Shown here piece by piece: positions 8,434-16,681 of a stretch of 64,000 bases of DNA (positions are counted from its first letter, which is position 1; each line of letters opens with the position of its first letter). Position numbers and translations under genes: made by a program. Source of the stretch: Haladaptatus sp. QDMS2 (lineage in GTDB: Archaea > Halobacteriota > Halobacteria > Halobacteriales > Halococcaceae). The notes below the pieces were generated by a model. It searched no databases. It was not told the DNA's origin and saw nothing but the letters and a program-made list of their open reading frames with translations. The stretch covers positions 2,170,001 through 2,234,000 of the forward strand of contig NZ_CP119791.1 of assembly GCF_029338295.1 (NCBI RefSeq). Reading direction: 5' to 3'.

Positions 8434-8561
8434 CACCTGTGTTTACACTATGTTTCAACATGAAGATGGCGGTGGGCCGAGCGTTGAACGTGTTTGAGAA
8501 CCGTGCAGCGTTGACGAGACGCGTCGCACACCAGAACGCTCCGCGGTCTGGGGACGCTGTA

Positions 8562-8620
8562 TCCCCTCCCTACTCACTCGCTTCGCTCGTTCGTTGAGGA
8601 AGGGGGCTTAGCGCCTCAAT
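8562..8620. repeat. Hairpin end upstream of the tnpB cassette
   Basis: CCCCTCCCTACTCA can fold, with mismatches, on TTGAGGAAGGGG, with a CGCTTCGCTCG-rich tip, followed at once by CTTAGCGCCT. Such an imperfect hairpin next to a short conserved tag upstream of the coding cassette is the layout of a left end in IS200/IS605 elements. A similar layout with the same CTTAGCGCCT tag occurs near 26465. Confidence 0.5.
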
Positions 8621-8672
8621 TCAGCTAAAAAGGCGAACCAAAGCCGTTAGGGGAGAGTGGCGGTAGCACACA

Positions 8673-10616
8673 TCATAGTTCGTCGAACAGCACTTCGAAC
8701 ACCTTTCGCTCGGCGATGCGCAGGTGCTGGGAGAACGTCGGGTGGGAGATGCCGAGCAACGAGGCCATCTCGGAGCCGGATTTGGCCCGCGGCCAGTCGA
8801 AAAAGCCGGCGAGATAGGCCATCTGGAGGACGTCGTGCTGGCGGTCGGTGAGTTTCGTCTCGACGCCGGCGAGGAAATCGACGGACGAGCGGCGCTCGCG
8901 CTGGGTCTTGCGCTGGGCGACCAGCGACAGTTCCGCGAAGTTCGATTCGATGGCCGCAACGACGGCTGCGACGTCGGTTCCGGTGGGCAGTTCGACGATG
9001 ACGCGAACCTCGCCGTCGGCTGAGATGACCTGCTTGACCGTGCCGCCGTAGTCGCCGACGAGGTCTACGACGGACTCGCCGTCGTATTCGAGCTGGACGA
9101 CGTGCGACGACTCGCTTTCGGAGACGATGGAGACGGCGAACTCGTCGGGACTTCGCGACGCGAGGTCGGCGAGGGTCTCTGCGTCGATACCGTGGACCGT
9201 GATGAACTCGACGAGCGTGCCGTCGTCGCGGCGGACGAACCCGTCGAGGGAGAATTGGGCTTCGATGTGCTGGGCGGCGCGCACGAGGAAGTCCTCCTGG
9301 TCGGTCAGGACGAATTCGAGTTCCGTGACGGTATCCGTCATGAGCGCCGTTCGGGCTTCGGCGGCGTTCATGGCCGCGGCGACGGTCTGGCCGAGTTCCG
9401 CGAACACCGTCTTCTCGACGCGGTCGAAGGCGTTTGGTTCGTCGGCGTACAGCGCGAGGACGCCGTAAATCTGGTCGTTATACACCAGCGGTGTGGCGAG
9501 CGCAGACCGAAAGCCCTGGTCTAAGGCCGCCTCGCGCCAGAGCGAGGCGACGCTGTCCGCGGTGATGTCCATCGCCACCTGCGATTCGCGTTCGAGAATG
9601 GCGGTTTTCGCCGTGACGCCGCCGTCGAACTTGCCCGCAGTCGGTCGGGCTTCGAGATACGACTGTCCCTCTCCGGCCCACGCCGTGGGTTCGACGCGGT
9701 CTGCGGCGACGTGGTACTCGCCGATCCACGCGAACTGATATCGGTCGTCCTCGATGAGGCGTTCGCAGACGGTCTGGGCGATTTCGAGTCGCGTGGTCGC
9801 TTGCACGAGCCCTGCGTTCACGTCTCTGATGACCCGGTTGATGTGGTTCAACCGCCGGAGGCGTCTGGCCTGCTCTTTGCGGGCGTCTTCGCGCCGCCGT
9901 CGCACCGAAACGTCCCGGCCGATGCCACATACTCCCCAGGGGTTGCCGTCGTCGTCGGTGAGCAACGCGCCCGTGAACTCGATAGGAATGGTCCTGCCGT
10001 GTTTGGTCACGAGGTCGGCTTCGACCTTCGCCTGCCCGTCGTCGACGATTTGGTGGATGGTTCGCCTGACCAGCGCGACGTCTTCGCCGAAAAAGTCGGT
10101 CGGTCCCATGTGTCTGACCTCCTCGTCGGTGTAGCCGGTCACGGCCGTCACGTTCGCGTTCCAGCGCCGGAAGGTCCCGTCCATGTCGAACAGGAAGAAG
10201 ATGTCAGGGAGCGATTCGATTGCCGCCTCGAGTTCGAGTGTGTCGCGCATCGACCGCTGGTGGCCGACCGCCCGGGCGAGGTGTTCGATGCTATCTCGCG
10301 TTGGCTCACTCGCCGGGAGACACTGGGTCGCCCCCGCGGCGAGTGCGTCAGCCGCATCGCGTTCTGCCTCGTAGCGGTAGAGAATCGGCAACGCAGGGTT
10401 ACTCGCTCGGGCTCGCTCGACGAACGCGTGGTCGTCGCCGCCGGGAACTGAATCGACGACGAGGACGCCGCGAAATGTGGTGAGTGCCGAGCGTGCCGGG
10501 GCCTCGTCTGTGACCACGCGAACCGAGAGGTCGTGGTGGTCTGTGAGTCCCTCCGCGAGGACCGACGCCCGCTCCGAACGGCCAACGAGTAAGACGGCGG
10601 GGGCTGTCTGCGCCAT
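8673..10616 (-). CDS. Bat-like transcription regulator (PAS-GAF-HTH_10)
   Basis: 647 residues. Rough order: a receiver-like alpha/beta domain (10-115; VLLVGRSERASVLAEGL), a PAS domain (about 130-245; LPDIFFLFDMDGTFRRWN), a GAF domain (about 260-425; SALATPLVYNDQIYGVLALY), a bacterio-opsin-activator domain (440-575), and a C-terminal HTH_10 helix-turn-helix (LTDRQHDVLQMAYLAGFFDW then SLLGISHPTFSQHLRIAE). It probably senses a small ligand, light or redox signal and activates genes in the cytoplasm. Start taken as the ATG at 10616 rather than the GTG at 10619. It is a divergent neighbour and clear paralogue of the next Bat-like gene. Confidence 0.85.
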   Translation of the reverse strand: MAQTAPAVLLVGRSERASVLAEGLTDHHDLSVRVVTDEAPARSALTTFRGVLVVDSVPGGDDHAFVERARASNPALPILYRYEAERDAADALAAGATQCLPASEPTRDSIEHLARAVGHQRSMRDTLELEAAIESLPDIFFLFDMDGTFRRWNANVTAVTGYTDEEVRHMGPTDFFGEDVALVRRTIHQIVDDGQAKVEADLVTKHGRTIPIEFTGALLTDDDGNPWGVCGIGRDVSVRRRREDARKEQARRLRRLNHINRVIRDVNAGLVQATTRLEIAQTVCERLIEDDRYQFAWIGEYHVAADRVEPTAWAGEGQSYLEARPTAGKFDGGVTAKTAILERESQVAMDITADSVASLWREAALDQGFRSALATPLVYNDQIYGVLALYADEPNAFDRVEKTVFAELGQTVAAAMNAAEARTALMTDTVTELEFVLTDQEDFLVRAAQHIEAQFSLDGFVRRDDGTLVEFITVHGIDAETLADLASRSPDEFAVSIVSESESSHVVQLEYDGESVVDLVGDYGGTVKQVISADGEVRVIVELPTGTDVAAVVAAIESNFAELSLVAQRKTQRERRSSVDFLAGVETKLTDRQHDVLQMAYLAGFFDWPRAKSGSEMASLLGISHPTFSQHLRIAERKVFEVLFDEL

Positions 10617-10844
10617 CACCGTCTAGCCAGGGGACACAACCGTTTAACACATCGGCCTTCGACCTGCATGTCACCTGAGTGAACAGACGCCGGTGTAAAT
10701 GACAACTGTTGTGGGTATACGCCCGACGTGCCGGAGGTTCCACGGACCGCCCGACGGCACCCGTCTATTCGATTGTTAACATGACGAACCCCCTGGTTTT
10801 TTAGTTCAGTTCGGAGAGAGTGTACTAAACAACAACGTGTCGTG
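10617..10844. promoter_or_regulatory. Divergent promoter region between two Bat-like genes
   Basis: 228 bp between divergent starts. TTTAGT (about 10800) and ACTAAA (about 10824) form an inverted repeat flanking 18 bp just before the rightward start, a possible operator. An AT-rich ATTGTTAACATG near 10775 could hold a TATA element. Shared control of the two paralogues is plausible but unproved. Confidence 0.4.
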
Positions 10845-13800
10845 ATGTTACAAAATTCACATATTCTATACGTCACCGATGCACAAGCGGGGGCCGACGC
10901 TGACGCGGTGCGGACGCACCTCGCCGAGCGACGAGCGGACGCCCACGTAGCGGTCGCCACCGTAGCGGAGGGGAAACACATGATCGAAGCAGGGGCCACG
11001 GACGCAGTCGTGACCGATTTCGACGGGTTCGCCAACCTGTCGTCGGCGTGCGCTGACCTACCTGTCGTCGTGTACGCGAGCGACCCCGTACCCGATGCCG
11101 TCGAAGCGGCGTACGACGCGGGCGTCACGGCCGTCGTCGAACGAACCGAAGCGAGCGGCGCGATTCTCGCCGCAACGCTCCACCAGGCGTTGTCTGCGGA
11201 CGGGGGCGAGGGGTCGCTCGACCCGGCGAACGAATCGCACCTCGACGCCATCGTCGAATCAGCCTCCGATTGCATCGTCACCATCGACGCGAACAGCACC
11301 ATCCAGTTCATCAATTCGGTCGTCGAAACCGTGTTTGGCTACGACCCGGAGGCACTCGTCGGGGAACCGCTGACGAAACTGATGAGCGACTCGCTCGCCG
11401 AACGCCACCTCGGAGCCATCGACCGCTATCTCGACACCGGGGAACGCCACTTCGACTGGGGGTACGTCGAACTGCTCGGCCAGCACCGCGACGGCCACCA
11501 GATTCCCCTCGGCGTCTCGTTCTCCGAGTTCGAGCGCGACGGCGAGCGCTACTTCACGGGCGTACTTCGCGACATCACCGACCGAAAGCGTGCAGAGCGG
11601 CTCAGACGGCGGCGAAAACGCCAGTTCGACGCCGTGTTCAACGACCCATTCACGTTCTTCGCGCTGCTCGACCGCGACGGAACGGTCCGAAACGTGAATC
11701 GACCGGCGCTCGACTTCGCCGACGTGGACGTGGCCGACGTTGCCGGAAAACCGTTCTGGGAGTGCCCGTGGTGGAGCCACTCGCCCGAGTTGCAGTCGGA
11801 ACTCGAAGCCGAACTCGAACGGGTCAAAGCGGGTGAGTACAGCAAGTTCGAAGCCACCCACGTCAGCCCTGCGGGCGAGACCATAACTGTCGATTTCCAG
11901 GCCAGGCCCGTGGTCGACGGCGACGAAGTGACCGGTATCGTCGCGGAAGGCCTCGACATCACCGAGCAAAAGCGGCTTCAGGAGAAGCTGCGCCACCAGC
12001 ACATCCTCAACCAGCGGGTCATCGACACCGCGCCCGTCGGCATCGTCGTCATCGACGAGTCGGGCAACATCGAGCACATCAACGACCGGGCGGTGGACAT
12101 CGCCGGCGTCTCGCGCGACCGATTGGAAGGCGGGGCGAGCGAGTTCAGTTTCACCGACGGCGAAGGAAACCCGATTCCCGAGGCCGACCTCCCGTTCAGA
12201 ACCGTCCTCGAAACGGGAACCACGGTGTACGACGTCGAGCTGGGCGTCATCCGGCCGGACGGCAGTCGAATCTGGCTCTCCCTGAACGGGTCGCGTCTCC
12301 TCGCAAACGACGGCGAAACCGTCCGAGGCATCTTCACCTTCGAAGACATCACCGACACGAAGCGACGAGCCACCCGACTGGAAGCGCTCACCGAAAAGGC
12401 CCAGCAGTTGCCCGAGGCAAAGACGGCGACCGCGGTCTGTGAGACCATCGTGGACGCCGCCGCGGACGTGCTCGACCTGCCCTACTCCTACATCCTTCGC
12501 TACGAGGAAGCCGAGGGCACCCTCGAACCCGCCGCCCAGACCGAGGGCGTCGCAGCCCTCGTCGAGTCACCCATGCTCGGCGACCTCGGCGAGAGTCCCG
12601 TCTGGGAGGTGTTCATCCGCGACGAAGCGACCGTCCTGTCCGGGGAGGACCAGCGACACCCAACAGCGTCTGCGATACAGAGCATCGGCATCTTCCCGCT
12701 CGGGGAGTTCGGCGTGTTCGTGACCTGCTCGCCCGACGCAGACGGTTTGCGAGAGACGGACCTCCTGCTCGCAGACATGCTCTGTGCGAACGCGCGCTCG
12801 TCGCTCGCACGCGCGGCGCGAGAGGGTGACCTCAGACGCCAGCGCGACACGCTCGAACGCAAGAACAAGCACCTGGCGCGGGTAAACCGCATCAATCGAG
12901 CCATCCGCGACATCACGAAGGTGCTCATTCAGGCGGAAACCAAAGAAGAAATCGAGTCGCTCGTCTGCGAGAAGTTGGCCGCCATCGACCCCTTCGCGTT
13001 CGCCTGGGTCGGCCACCAGGACCTCGCGACTGATACGATCACGCCAGTCGCCTCGGCGGGCGACGGTGACGGCTACCTCGACCGCGTCCAGATTGCGACG
13101 GACGGTTCGACCACGGGCGGGTGTCCGGCCGGGCGTGCCCTGCGGTCGAAACAACCCCAGGTGCTGAACAACATCCTGACCGACGTCGACGCCGAACTGT
13201 GGCGCGAAGAGGCGCTGTCTCGGGGGTTCAGGGCGAGCATCGCCGTCCCGCTCGTCTACCGCGACACGGTGTACGGCGTGTTGAACCTGTATTCGAGAAA
13301 GCCACTCGTGTTCGAGCAGATGGAGCTGTCCGTTCTCACGGAACTCGGCCAGTCCATCGGCTACGCGATGAACGCTCTCGAACGAAAGCGGGCGCTCGTG
13401 AGCGAACGGTCGGTCGAACTCGACTTCGTCTGTGGTCCCCTCGACTCGCCCCTCTTCGGGTTCGCGGACGGATCGCTGGGAACGTTCGAACTGGAGAACG
13501 CCGTCAGACGACTCGACGGGAACGTCCACCTGTTTTTCGACGTGCGGGGCATCGACCCGGACGACCTGCGAGCGCACGTGACGGCGTCGCCCGCCGTCGA
13601 ACAGTTCGCGCTCATCGCCGCGGACGACGACGGCTTTCGCTGTGAGTGTACCGTCCGCGACGACACGCTCGTCTCCTCGCTCGCAGACCGTGGGGCGAGT
13701 CTCGACCACCTGTGCGTAACCGCCGACACCGCGACGCTGACCGTACGAATCCCACAGAGCGCAGACGTTCGGGACATCGCCGCCCACCTCGAATCGACCG

Positions 13801-14084
13801 TCGGCGGGGTGGAACTGCGAGCGAAGCGGGAGTTCGACACACCGGTCATGACGACACAGGAGTTCGAAAGCGAAGTACGAAATCGGTTGACACAGCGCCA
13901 GGAAGAGGTCATCAAAACCGCCTACTTCAGCGGTTTTTTCGAGTGGCCACGAGAGAGCAACGGCCAGGACGTCGCGGAGATCCTCGGCGTGACCCAGCCA
14001 ACAATCAACCGACACATTCGAGCAGGCGAACGGGCGCTGTTCGGCCTCCTGTTCTCGGGAGACGACCCGTGGAAGGCGGAGTGA
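10845..14084 (+). CDS. Large Bat-like sensor regulator (3 PAS, 2 GAF, HTH_10)
   Basis: 1079 residues. A receiver-like domain lacking a clear phosphoacceptor context (5-115) is followed by three PAS domains (about 125-250, 255-375, 385-500; each ends with an RDITDRK, LDITEQK or EDITDTK signature), two GAF domains (about 505-650 and 680-835), a bacterio-opsin-activator domain (850-990), and a C-terminal HTH_10 (RLTQRQEEVIKTAYFSGFFE then EILGVTQPTINRHIRAGE). An ATG three bases after a GTG is used. Same architecture as its divergent neighbour but with more sensor modules, so it probably integrates several signals. Confidence 0.85.
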   Translation: MLQNSHILYVTDAQAGADADAVRTHLAERRADAHVAVATVAEGKHMIEAGATDAVVTDFDGFANLSSACADLPVVVYASDPVPDAVEAAYDAGVTAVVERTEASGAILAATLHQALSADGGEGSLDPANESHLDAIVESASDCIVTIDANSTIQFINSVVETVFGYDPEALVGEPLTKLMSDSLAERHLGAIDRYLDTGERHFDWGYVELLGQHRDGHQIPLGVSFSEFERDGERYFTGVLRDITDRKRAERLRRRRKRQFDAVFNDPFTFFALLDRDGTVRNVNRPALDFADVDVADVAGKPFWECPWWSHSPELQSELEAELERVKAGEYSKFEATHVSPAGETITVDFQARPVVDGDEVTGIVAEGLDITEQKRLQEKLRHQHILNQRVIDTAPVGIVVIDESGNIEHINDRAVDIAGVSRDRLEGGASEFSFTDGEGNPIPEADLPFRTVLETGTTVYDVELGVIRPDGSRIWLSLNGSRLLANDGETVRGIFTFEDITDTKRRATRLEALTEKAQQLPEAKTATAVCETIVDAAADVLDLPYSYILRYEEAEGTLEPAAQTEGVAALVESPMLGDLGESPVWEVFIRDEATVLSGEDQRHPTASAIQSIGIFPLGEFGVFVTCSPDADGLRETDLLLADMLCANARSSLARAAREGDLRRQRDTLERKNKHLARVNRINRAIRDITKVLIQAETKEEIESLVCEKLAAIDPFAFAWVGHQDLATDTITPVASAGDGDGYLDRVQIATDGSTTGGCPAGRALRSKQPQVLNNILTDVDAELWREEALSRGFRASIAVPLVYRDTVYGVLNLYSRKPLVFEQMELSVLTELGQSIGYAMNALERKRALVSERSVELDFVCGPLDSPLFGFADGSLGTFELENAVRRLDGNVHLFFDVRGIDPDDLRAHVTASPAVEQFALIAADDDGFRCECTVRDDTLVSSLADRGASLDHLCVTADTATLTVRIPQSADVRDIAAHLESTVGGVELRAKREFDTPVMTTQEFESEVRNRLTQRQEEVIKTAYFSGFFEWPRESNGQDVAEILGVTQPTINRHIRAGERALFGLLFSGDDPWKAE

Positions 14085-14187
14085 CGGCCCGAGATTGCTG
14101 ATTTACTATCGTAAATTCGCCGCGTCCCGAGACTTACATATCAACAGTCAAGTGATTTGATGGTTGTCCACCGATAGTAAAGCGGAG

Positions 14188-14514
14188 ATGAACGACACGG
14201 TGCGGGTAACAGGGCAACGGGCGCGGCGACCGGTCAGCGAACTTCTCGTACACGCACTCGCGAAGTGGGGTCGGGTAGCCCCACACGAACTCGACGTGTG
14301 CATTTACGATTACGTCGACCCGGAGGCGCTCGACCAGTTGTTTACGCCACCGCGTGTTGGCCTCCCTCGACGAGGAACGGTGACGGTTCCACTGGAAACC
14401 GTCGTCGCCACCATCGACGTTGGGCGCGACGATGCCGTCGAGATAACTATCGAGCCGCAGGTGTCGGAGACGGGCGCGTACACGCACTCGACAGTAGCGG
14501 GCAACAGTGACTGA
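14188..14514 (+). CDS. HalOD1 output-domain protein
   Basis: 108 residues. The pattern VSELLVHALAKWGRVAPHEL, then DYVDPEALDQLF, VTVPLETVVATID and VEITIEP fits the haloarchaeal HalOD1 domain, a small output module of signalling systems often found alone. The ATG at 14188 begins the conserved part. It follows the large Bat-like gene by about 100 bp and overlaps the reading frame upstream of the next small gene; a link to the sensor regulators is plausible. Confidence 0.7.
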   Translation: MNDTVRVTGQRARRPVSELLVHALAKWGRVAPHELDVCIYDYVDPEALDQLFTPPRVGLPRRGTVTVPLETVVATIDVGRDDAVEITIEPQVSETGAYTHSTVAGNSD

Positions 14515-14566
14515 ACAGGGCGTGACGACACACCGTGGTCGCGTCGATGACAGCCGTGGGAGTACT

Positions 14567-14716
14567 ATGGAATACGACAACATACAGAAACGAGAGACAC
14601 ACGAACTGATTTACACCGAATACGAGGACGAGTTTCGCTCGGTCGCCGTCATCGAGGACCCGGAGTTGCTCGATGCCTGGCTCCTCTCGACACACTACGT
14701 CCCGATAGAGCAGTGA
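14567..14716 (+). CDS. Small acidic haloarchaeal protein
   Basis: 49 residues starting MEYDNIQKRETHELIYTEYE and ending LLSTHYVPIEQ. Very acidic, no cysteines or membrane segment. The ATG at 14567 is preferred to an upstream start whose extension is low-quality. The C-terminal motif (SVAVIEDPELLDAWLLST) looks like a short conserved haloarchaeal family of unknown function. Co-oriented with the HalOD1 gene 52 bp before it. Confidence 0.6.
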   Translation: MEYDNIQKRETHELIYTEYEDEFRSVAVIEDPELLDAWLLSTHYVPIEQ

Positions 14717-14745
14717 ACTGACGCTCCATTTTCGCGAATCCTGCG

Positions 14746-15297
14746 TCAGTAGTAGCTCCCGCCATCGGTCGTCGTCGTCCCGTTCGTCTGCCGGACTGGC
14801 GTTCCGTCGGGACGGAGAACCCACCAAACGTCGTTTACCCCCTGCCCGTTCGCATCACCGGGGTTCTCGTCGGGGGCAAAGTAGTAGAGTGGCCATCCGG
14901 CGGCGGCGACCTGCGTCGATCCCTCCCCCCGGTCGAACGTGGTGAGGGCCGCGCTGACGGCTGGCGCTTTCGTCGGTGATTCGCTCACGGTAAGCGGCGG
15001 CCACGTCTCTGCACACGACCCGCTGCAAGTGCTTGAGGGGTCACCCTCGGTATCGCTGTCGAACATGTAGAGCGTCATTCCCTCCGGACCGACGAGAATG
15101 TCGCCGAGGTCCGGATGGGAAGCGACCTGCACGGTTTCTTCGGCGGTGCCGTCAGCGGTCGTCGTCGTGTCGGCCATCGTGGTGGGTTCGGCTGTCGTCG
15201 ACTGAGTCGTCGTCTCGCCACCACCTGACCCGCCGACACAGCCGGCGAGCGCGCTCGATGCGGCGACAGTGAGAAACAGGCGTCGTGAGAGTACCAT
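14746..15297 (-). CDS. Secreted lipoprotein of the COG4315 (Lipoprotein_15) type
   Basis: 183 residues. Signal peptide with lipobox (SALAGCVGG), a Thr-rich linker, then two copies of the family repeat: LVGPEGMTLYMFDSDTEG with CSGSCAETWPPL, and VAAAGWPLYYFAPDENPGD ending in VWWVLRPDG. The YxF/YxxD motifs and the CxxxC before the Trp are typical. It would sit on the outer face of the membrane; a redox or cofactor role is suspected for the family but not shown. It is the last gene of a reverse-strand module with a membrane protein and a wHTH regulator, and a phased repeat lies 35-60 bp before its start. Confidence 0.8.
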   Translation of the reverse strand: MVLSRRLFLTVAASSALAGCVGGSGGGETTTQSTTAEPTTMADTTTTADGTAEETVQVASHPDLGDILVGPEGMTLYMFDSDTEGDPSSTCSGSCAETWPPLTVSESPTKAPAVSAALTTFDRGEGSTQVAAAGWPLYYFAPDENPGDANGQGVNDVWWVLRPDGTPVRQTNGTTTTDGGSYY

Positions 15298-15331
15298 GTC
15301 TAGAACGGCGACGATTCGTGCAAAGAACGTT

Positions 15332-15357
15332 GTCCGAATTTCGTCCAAAATTCGTCC
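15332..15357 (-). promoter_or_regulatory. Three 11-bp phased repeats before the lipoprotein gene
   Basis: On the reverse strand three half-sites GGAC(GAA) recur exactly every 11 bp (plus-strand GTCC at 15332, 15343 and 15354). They occupy 35-60 bp upstream of the lipoprotein ATG, where BRE/TATA would lie. Identical spacing to the 15701 site suggests one regulator, most simply the adjacent wHTH protein. Confidence 0.65.
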
Positions 15358-15362
15358 AATCT

Positions 15363-15665
15363 TCACGCCCAGGTGATACGTGCGAGGTAGGCGAGGGCCA
15401 CCAGTTCGAGGCCACACAGCAGCGTCATGCCCACCTGCACGTCGGTTCCCGCGTTGGTGAACCAACCGATGAAATCGGGGTGGACGAGGTAGAAGGAGAG
15501 CCAGAGGAGGTTCTCGACGAAGAGGAAGGCCGCAAACACGAGCAACCCACGGGTGTGGTCTGCGCCGTGACGCCGGAAGTTTCGGAGCCAGACCGAGCCG
15601 AGGACTACCAACAGGAGAATGTTCACGGCGGCGGCGACGCGGGCCGCCTCAAGCCAGATGCTCAT
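15363..15665 (-). CDS. Three-span membrane protein of the wHTH module
   Basis: 100 residues with three hydrophobic segments: VAAAVNILLLVVLGSVWL, GLLVFAAFLFVENLLWLSFYL and VGMTLLCGLELVALAYLA, with a short basic loop (RNFRRHGADH). Small haloarchaeal membrane proteins of this kind often sit beside an ArsR-like wHTH gene. Starts at the ATG at 15665, 55 bp after the regulator ends, and is preceded by a two-copy phased repeat. No catalytic residues seen; it may sense or transport. Confidence 0.7.
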   Translation of the reverse strand: MSIWLEAARVAAAVNILLLVVLGSVWLRNFRRHGADHTRGLLVFAAFLFVENLLWLSFYLVHPDFIGWFTNAGTDVQVGMTLLCGLELVALAYLARITWA

Positions 15666-15700
15666 CGCTTCCTCGTAGGGGTGTCGTAACCATAGGTGCT

Positions 15701-15715
15701 GTCCAAAATTCGTCC
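15701..15715 (-). promoter_or_regulatory. Two 11-bp phased repeats before the membrane-protein gene
   Basis: GTCC at 15701 and 15712 (11 bp apart) within CCAAAATTCGTCCG, the same sequence as in the 15332-15357 site. It lies 36-50 bp before the ATG at 15665 and directly after the wHTH stop codon. Confidence 0.6.
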
Positions 15716-15719
15716 GAAC

Positions 15720-16007
15720 TCATGGGTCCTCCGTGTCCACCACGGCGAGTACCTCCTCTACGACCGTCCAGTTCGATTTGAGCTGGTCGGTAAACAGGTA
15801 GACGGCGGCATAGTCGTCGTCGGTTCGTCTGACGACGTTGTTCTTCAACAATACGTCCAGATGGTGGCGAATCGTCGTGTAGTCGAGGTCGAGGGCCGTC
15901 GCGAGTTGGTTCGCGTTTCGAGGGCGCTCTGCAATCGCTTTGACGATACGCACGCGCGTCGGGCCGCCCCGAGAACTCGCGAGTACGTACCAGAGAACGC
16001 CCTCCAT
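15720..16007 (-). CDS. ArsR-like winged-helix regulator
   Basis: 95 residues. PTRVRIVKAIAERPRNANQL begins an ArsR-type winged helix; the recognition helix is LDLDYTTIRHHLDVLLKNN and the wing is VVRRTDDDYAAVYLF. The C-terminal helix probably dimerises. No metal-binding cysteines are seen, so the signal is unknown. First gene of the reverse-strand module with the membrane protein and lipoprotein, both preceded by matching repeats; it is the best candidate for their regulator. Confidence 0.8.
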   Translation of the reverse strand: MEGVLWYVLASSRGGPTRVRIVKAIAERPRNANQLATALDLDYTTIRHHLDVLLKNNVVRRTDDDYAAVYLFTDQLKSNWTVVEEVLAVVDTEDP

Positions 16008-16027
16008 TGATACTGCTGTTTTTCCGA

Positions 16028-16630
16028 TTACTCCTTAAATCCGCGTGCGAGCATCGACGACCCCGCCCGGACGCGGTCACCCTGCTCGACGGTGAGCATC
16101 TCTTCTATAACGTCTGGCGGCAAGAGCACGTCCGCCCGACTGCCGAAGGAGATGTGCCCGATGCGGTCGCCTTTCTCGACGGTGTCGCCTACCTCCACGT
16201 AGGGGTGGATGCGCCGGGCGAACCAGCCGGCGATGAGGACGACGGTGTAGTCCTCGAACTCGATGTGGAGCTGTTCGTTGTTGTCCGATTCCTTCGAGAA
16301 GGCGAGTTTGTAGCCACCTGGCTTGTGCGTGACCGACTGGACGGTTCCGGCGAGCGGAGCGCGATTGACGTGGACGTCACGGGCGCTCATGTACGTGCCA
16401 ACGCGGACCTGGTCGCCCTCGCGGCGGATGACCGACACCTTGCCGTCGGCGGGGGCGGCCACGCCCGTCTCGACGATGTCGCGCTCTGGGTCGCGGTAGA
16501 ACAGCAGGACGGAACCGGAGAGCAGGAGGCCAAAGAGCGCCCCGATGGGAGAGAAGATGGTGGCCGCGAGGCCCGCGAGGAACGCGACGACGGCGAACTT
16601 GAGTCCGTCGGGGGCGAGTCCAGGAGTCAT
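16028..16630 (-). CDS. asd: Archaetidylserine decarboxylase (Psd family, short form)
   Basis: 200 residues from the ATG at 16630. Two hydrophobic N-terminal segments, then the Psd domain: APADGKVSVI, DVHVNRAPLAG (conserved His), HIEFEDYTVVLIAGWFARRI, and the self-cleavage motif GHISFGSRADVLLP, where the FGSR serine should become the pyruvoyl group. It decarboxylates archaetidylserine to archaetidylethanolamine in the membrane. Length matches the short bacterial and archaeal form. An upstream TTG at 16660 was not used. Ends 20 bp after the wHTH gene start but is transcribed separately or as read-through. Confidence 0.85.
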   Translation of the reverse strand: MTPGLAPDGLKFAVVAFLAGLAATIFSPIGALFGLLLSGSVLLFYRDPERDIVETGVAAPADGKVSVIRREGDQVRVGTYMSARDVHVNRAPLAGTVQSVTHKPGGYKLAFSKESDNNEQLHIEFEDYTVVLIAGWFARRIHPYVEVGDTVEKGDRIGHISFGSRADVLLPPDVIEEMLTVEQGDRVRAGSSMLARGFKE

Positions 16631-16681
16631 ACGAGCGAATTGCGTCGCGGTCGGTATCAAAGCCGTGTTTCGGCCCGGGAA

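Larger units (their letters stand above)
7620..8625 (-). mobile_element. Remnant of an IS200/IS605-type (tnpB-carrying) element
   Basis: Read on the reverse strand: a hairpin end (8562-8620), a DUF2080-like gene, a small zinc-binding gene, then a broken and truncated tnpB abutting the PIN toxin gene. No tnpA (Y1 transposase) is present, so it could not move by itself. The right end and any omega-RNA region at the tnpB 3' end are lost. Confidence 0.65.

Noticed and set aside
8724-10451. Long plus-strand frames opposite the first Bat-like gene
   Set aside because: Antisense open frames are expected in GC-rich haloarchaeal genes; their proteins lack domains.
12567-14015. 482-residue reverse-strand frame inside the large Bat-like gene
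   Set aside because: It is the mirror of a strongly domain-bearing gene and has Arg/Val-rich shadow composition.
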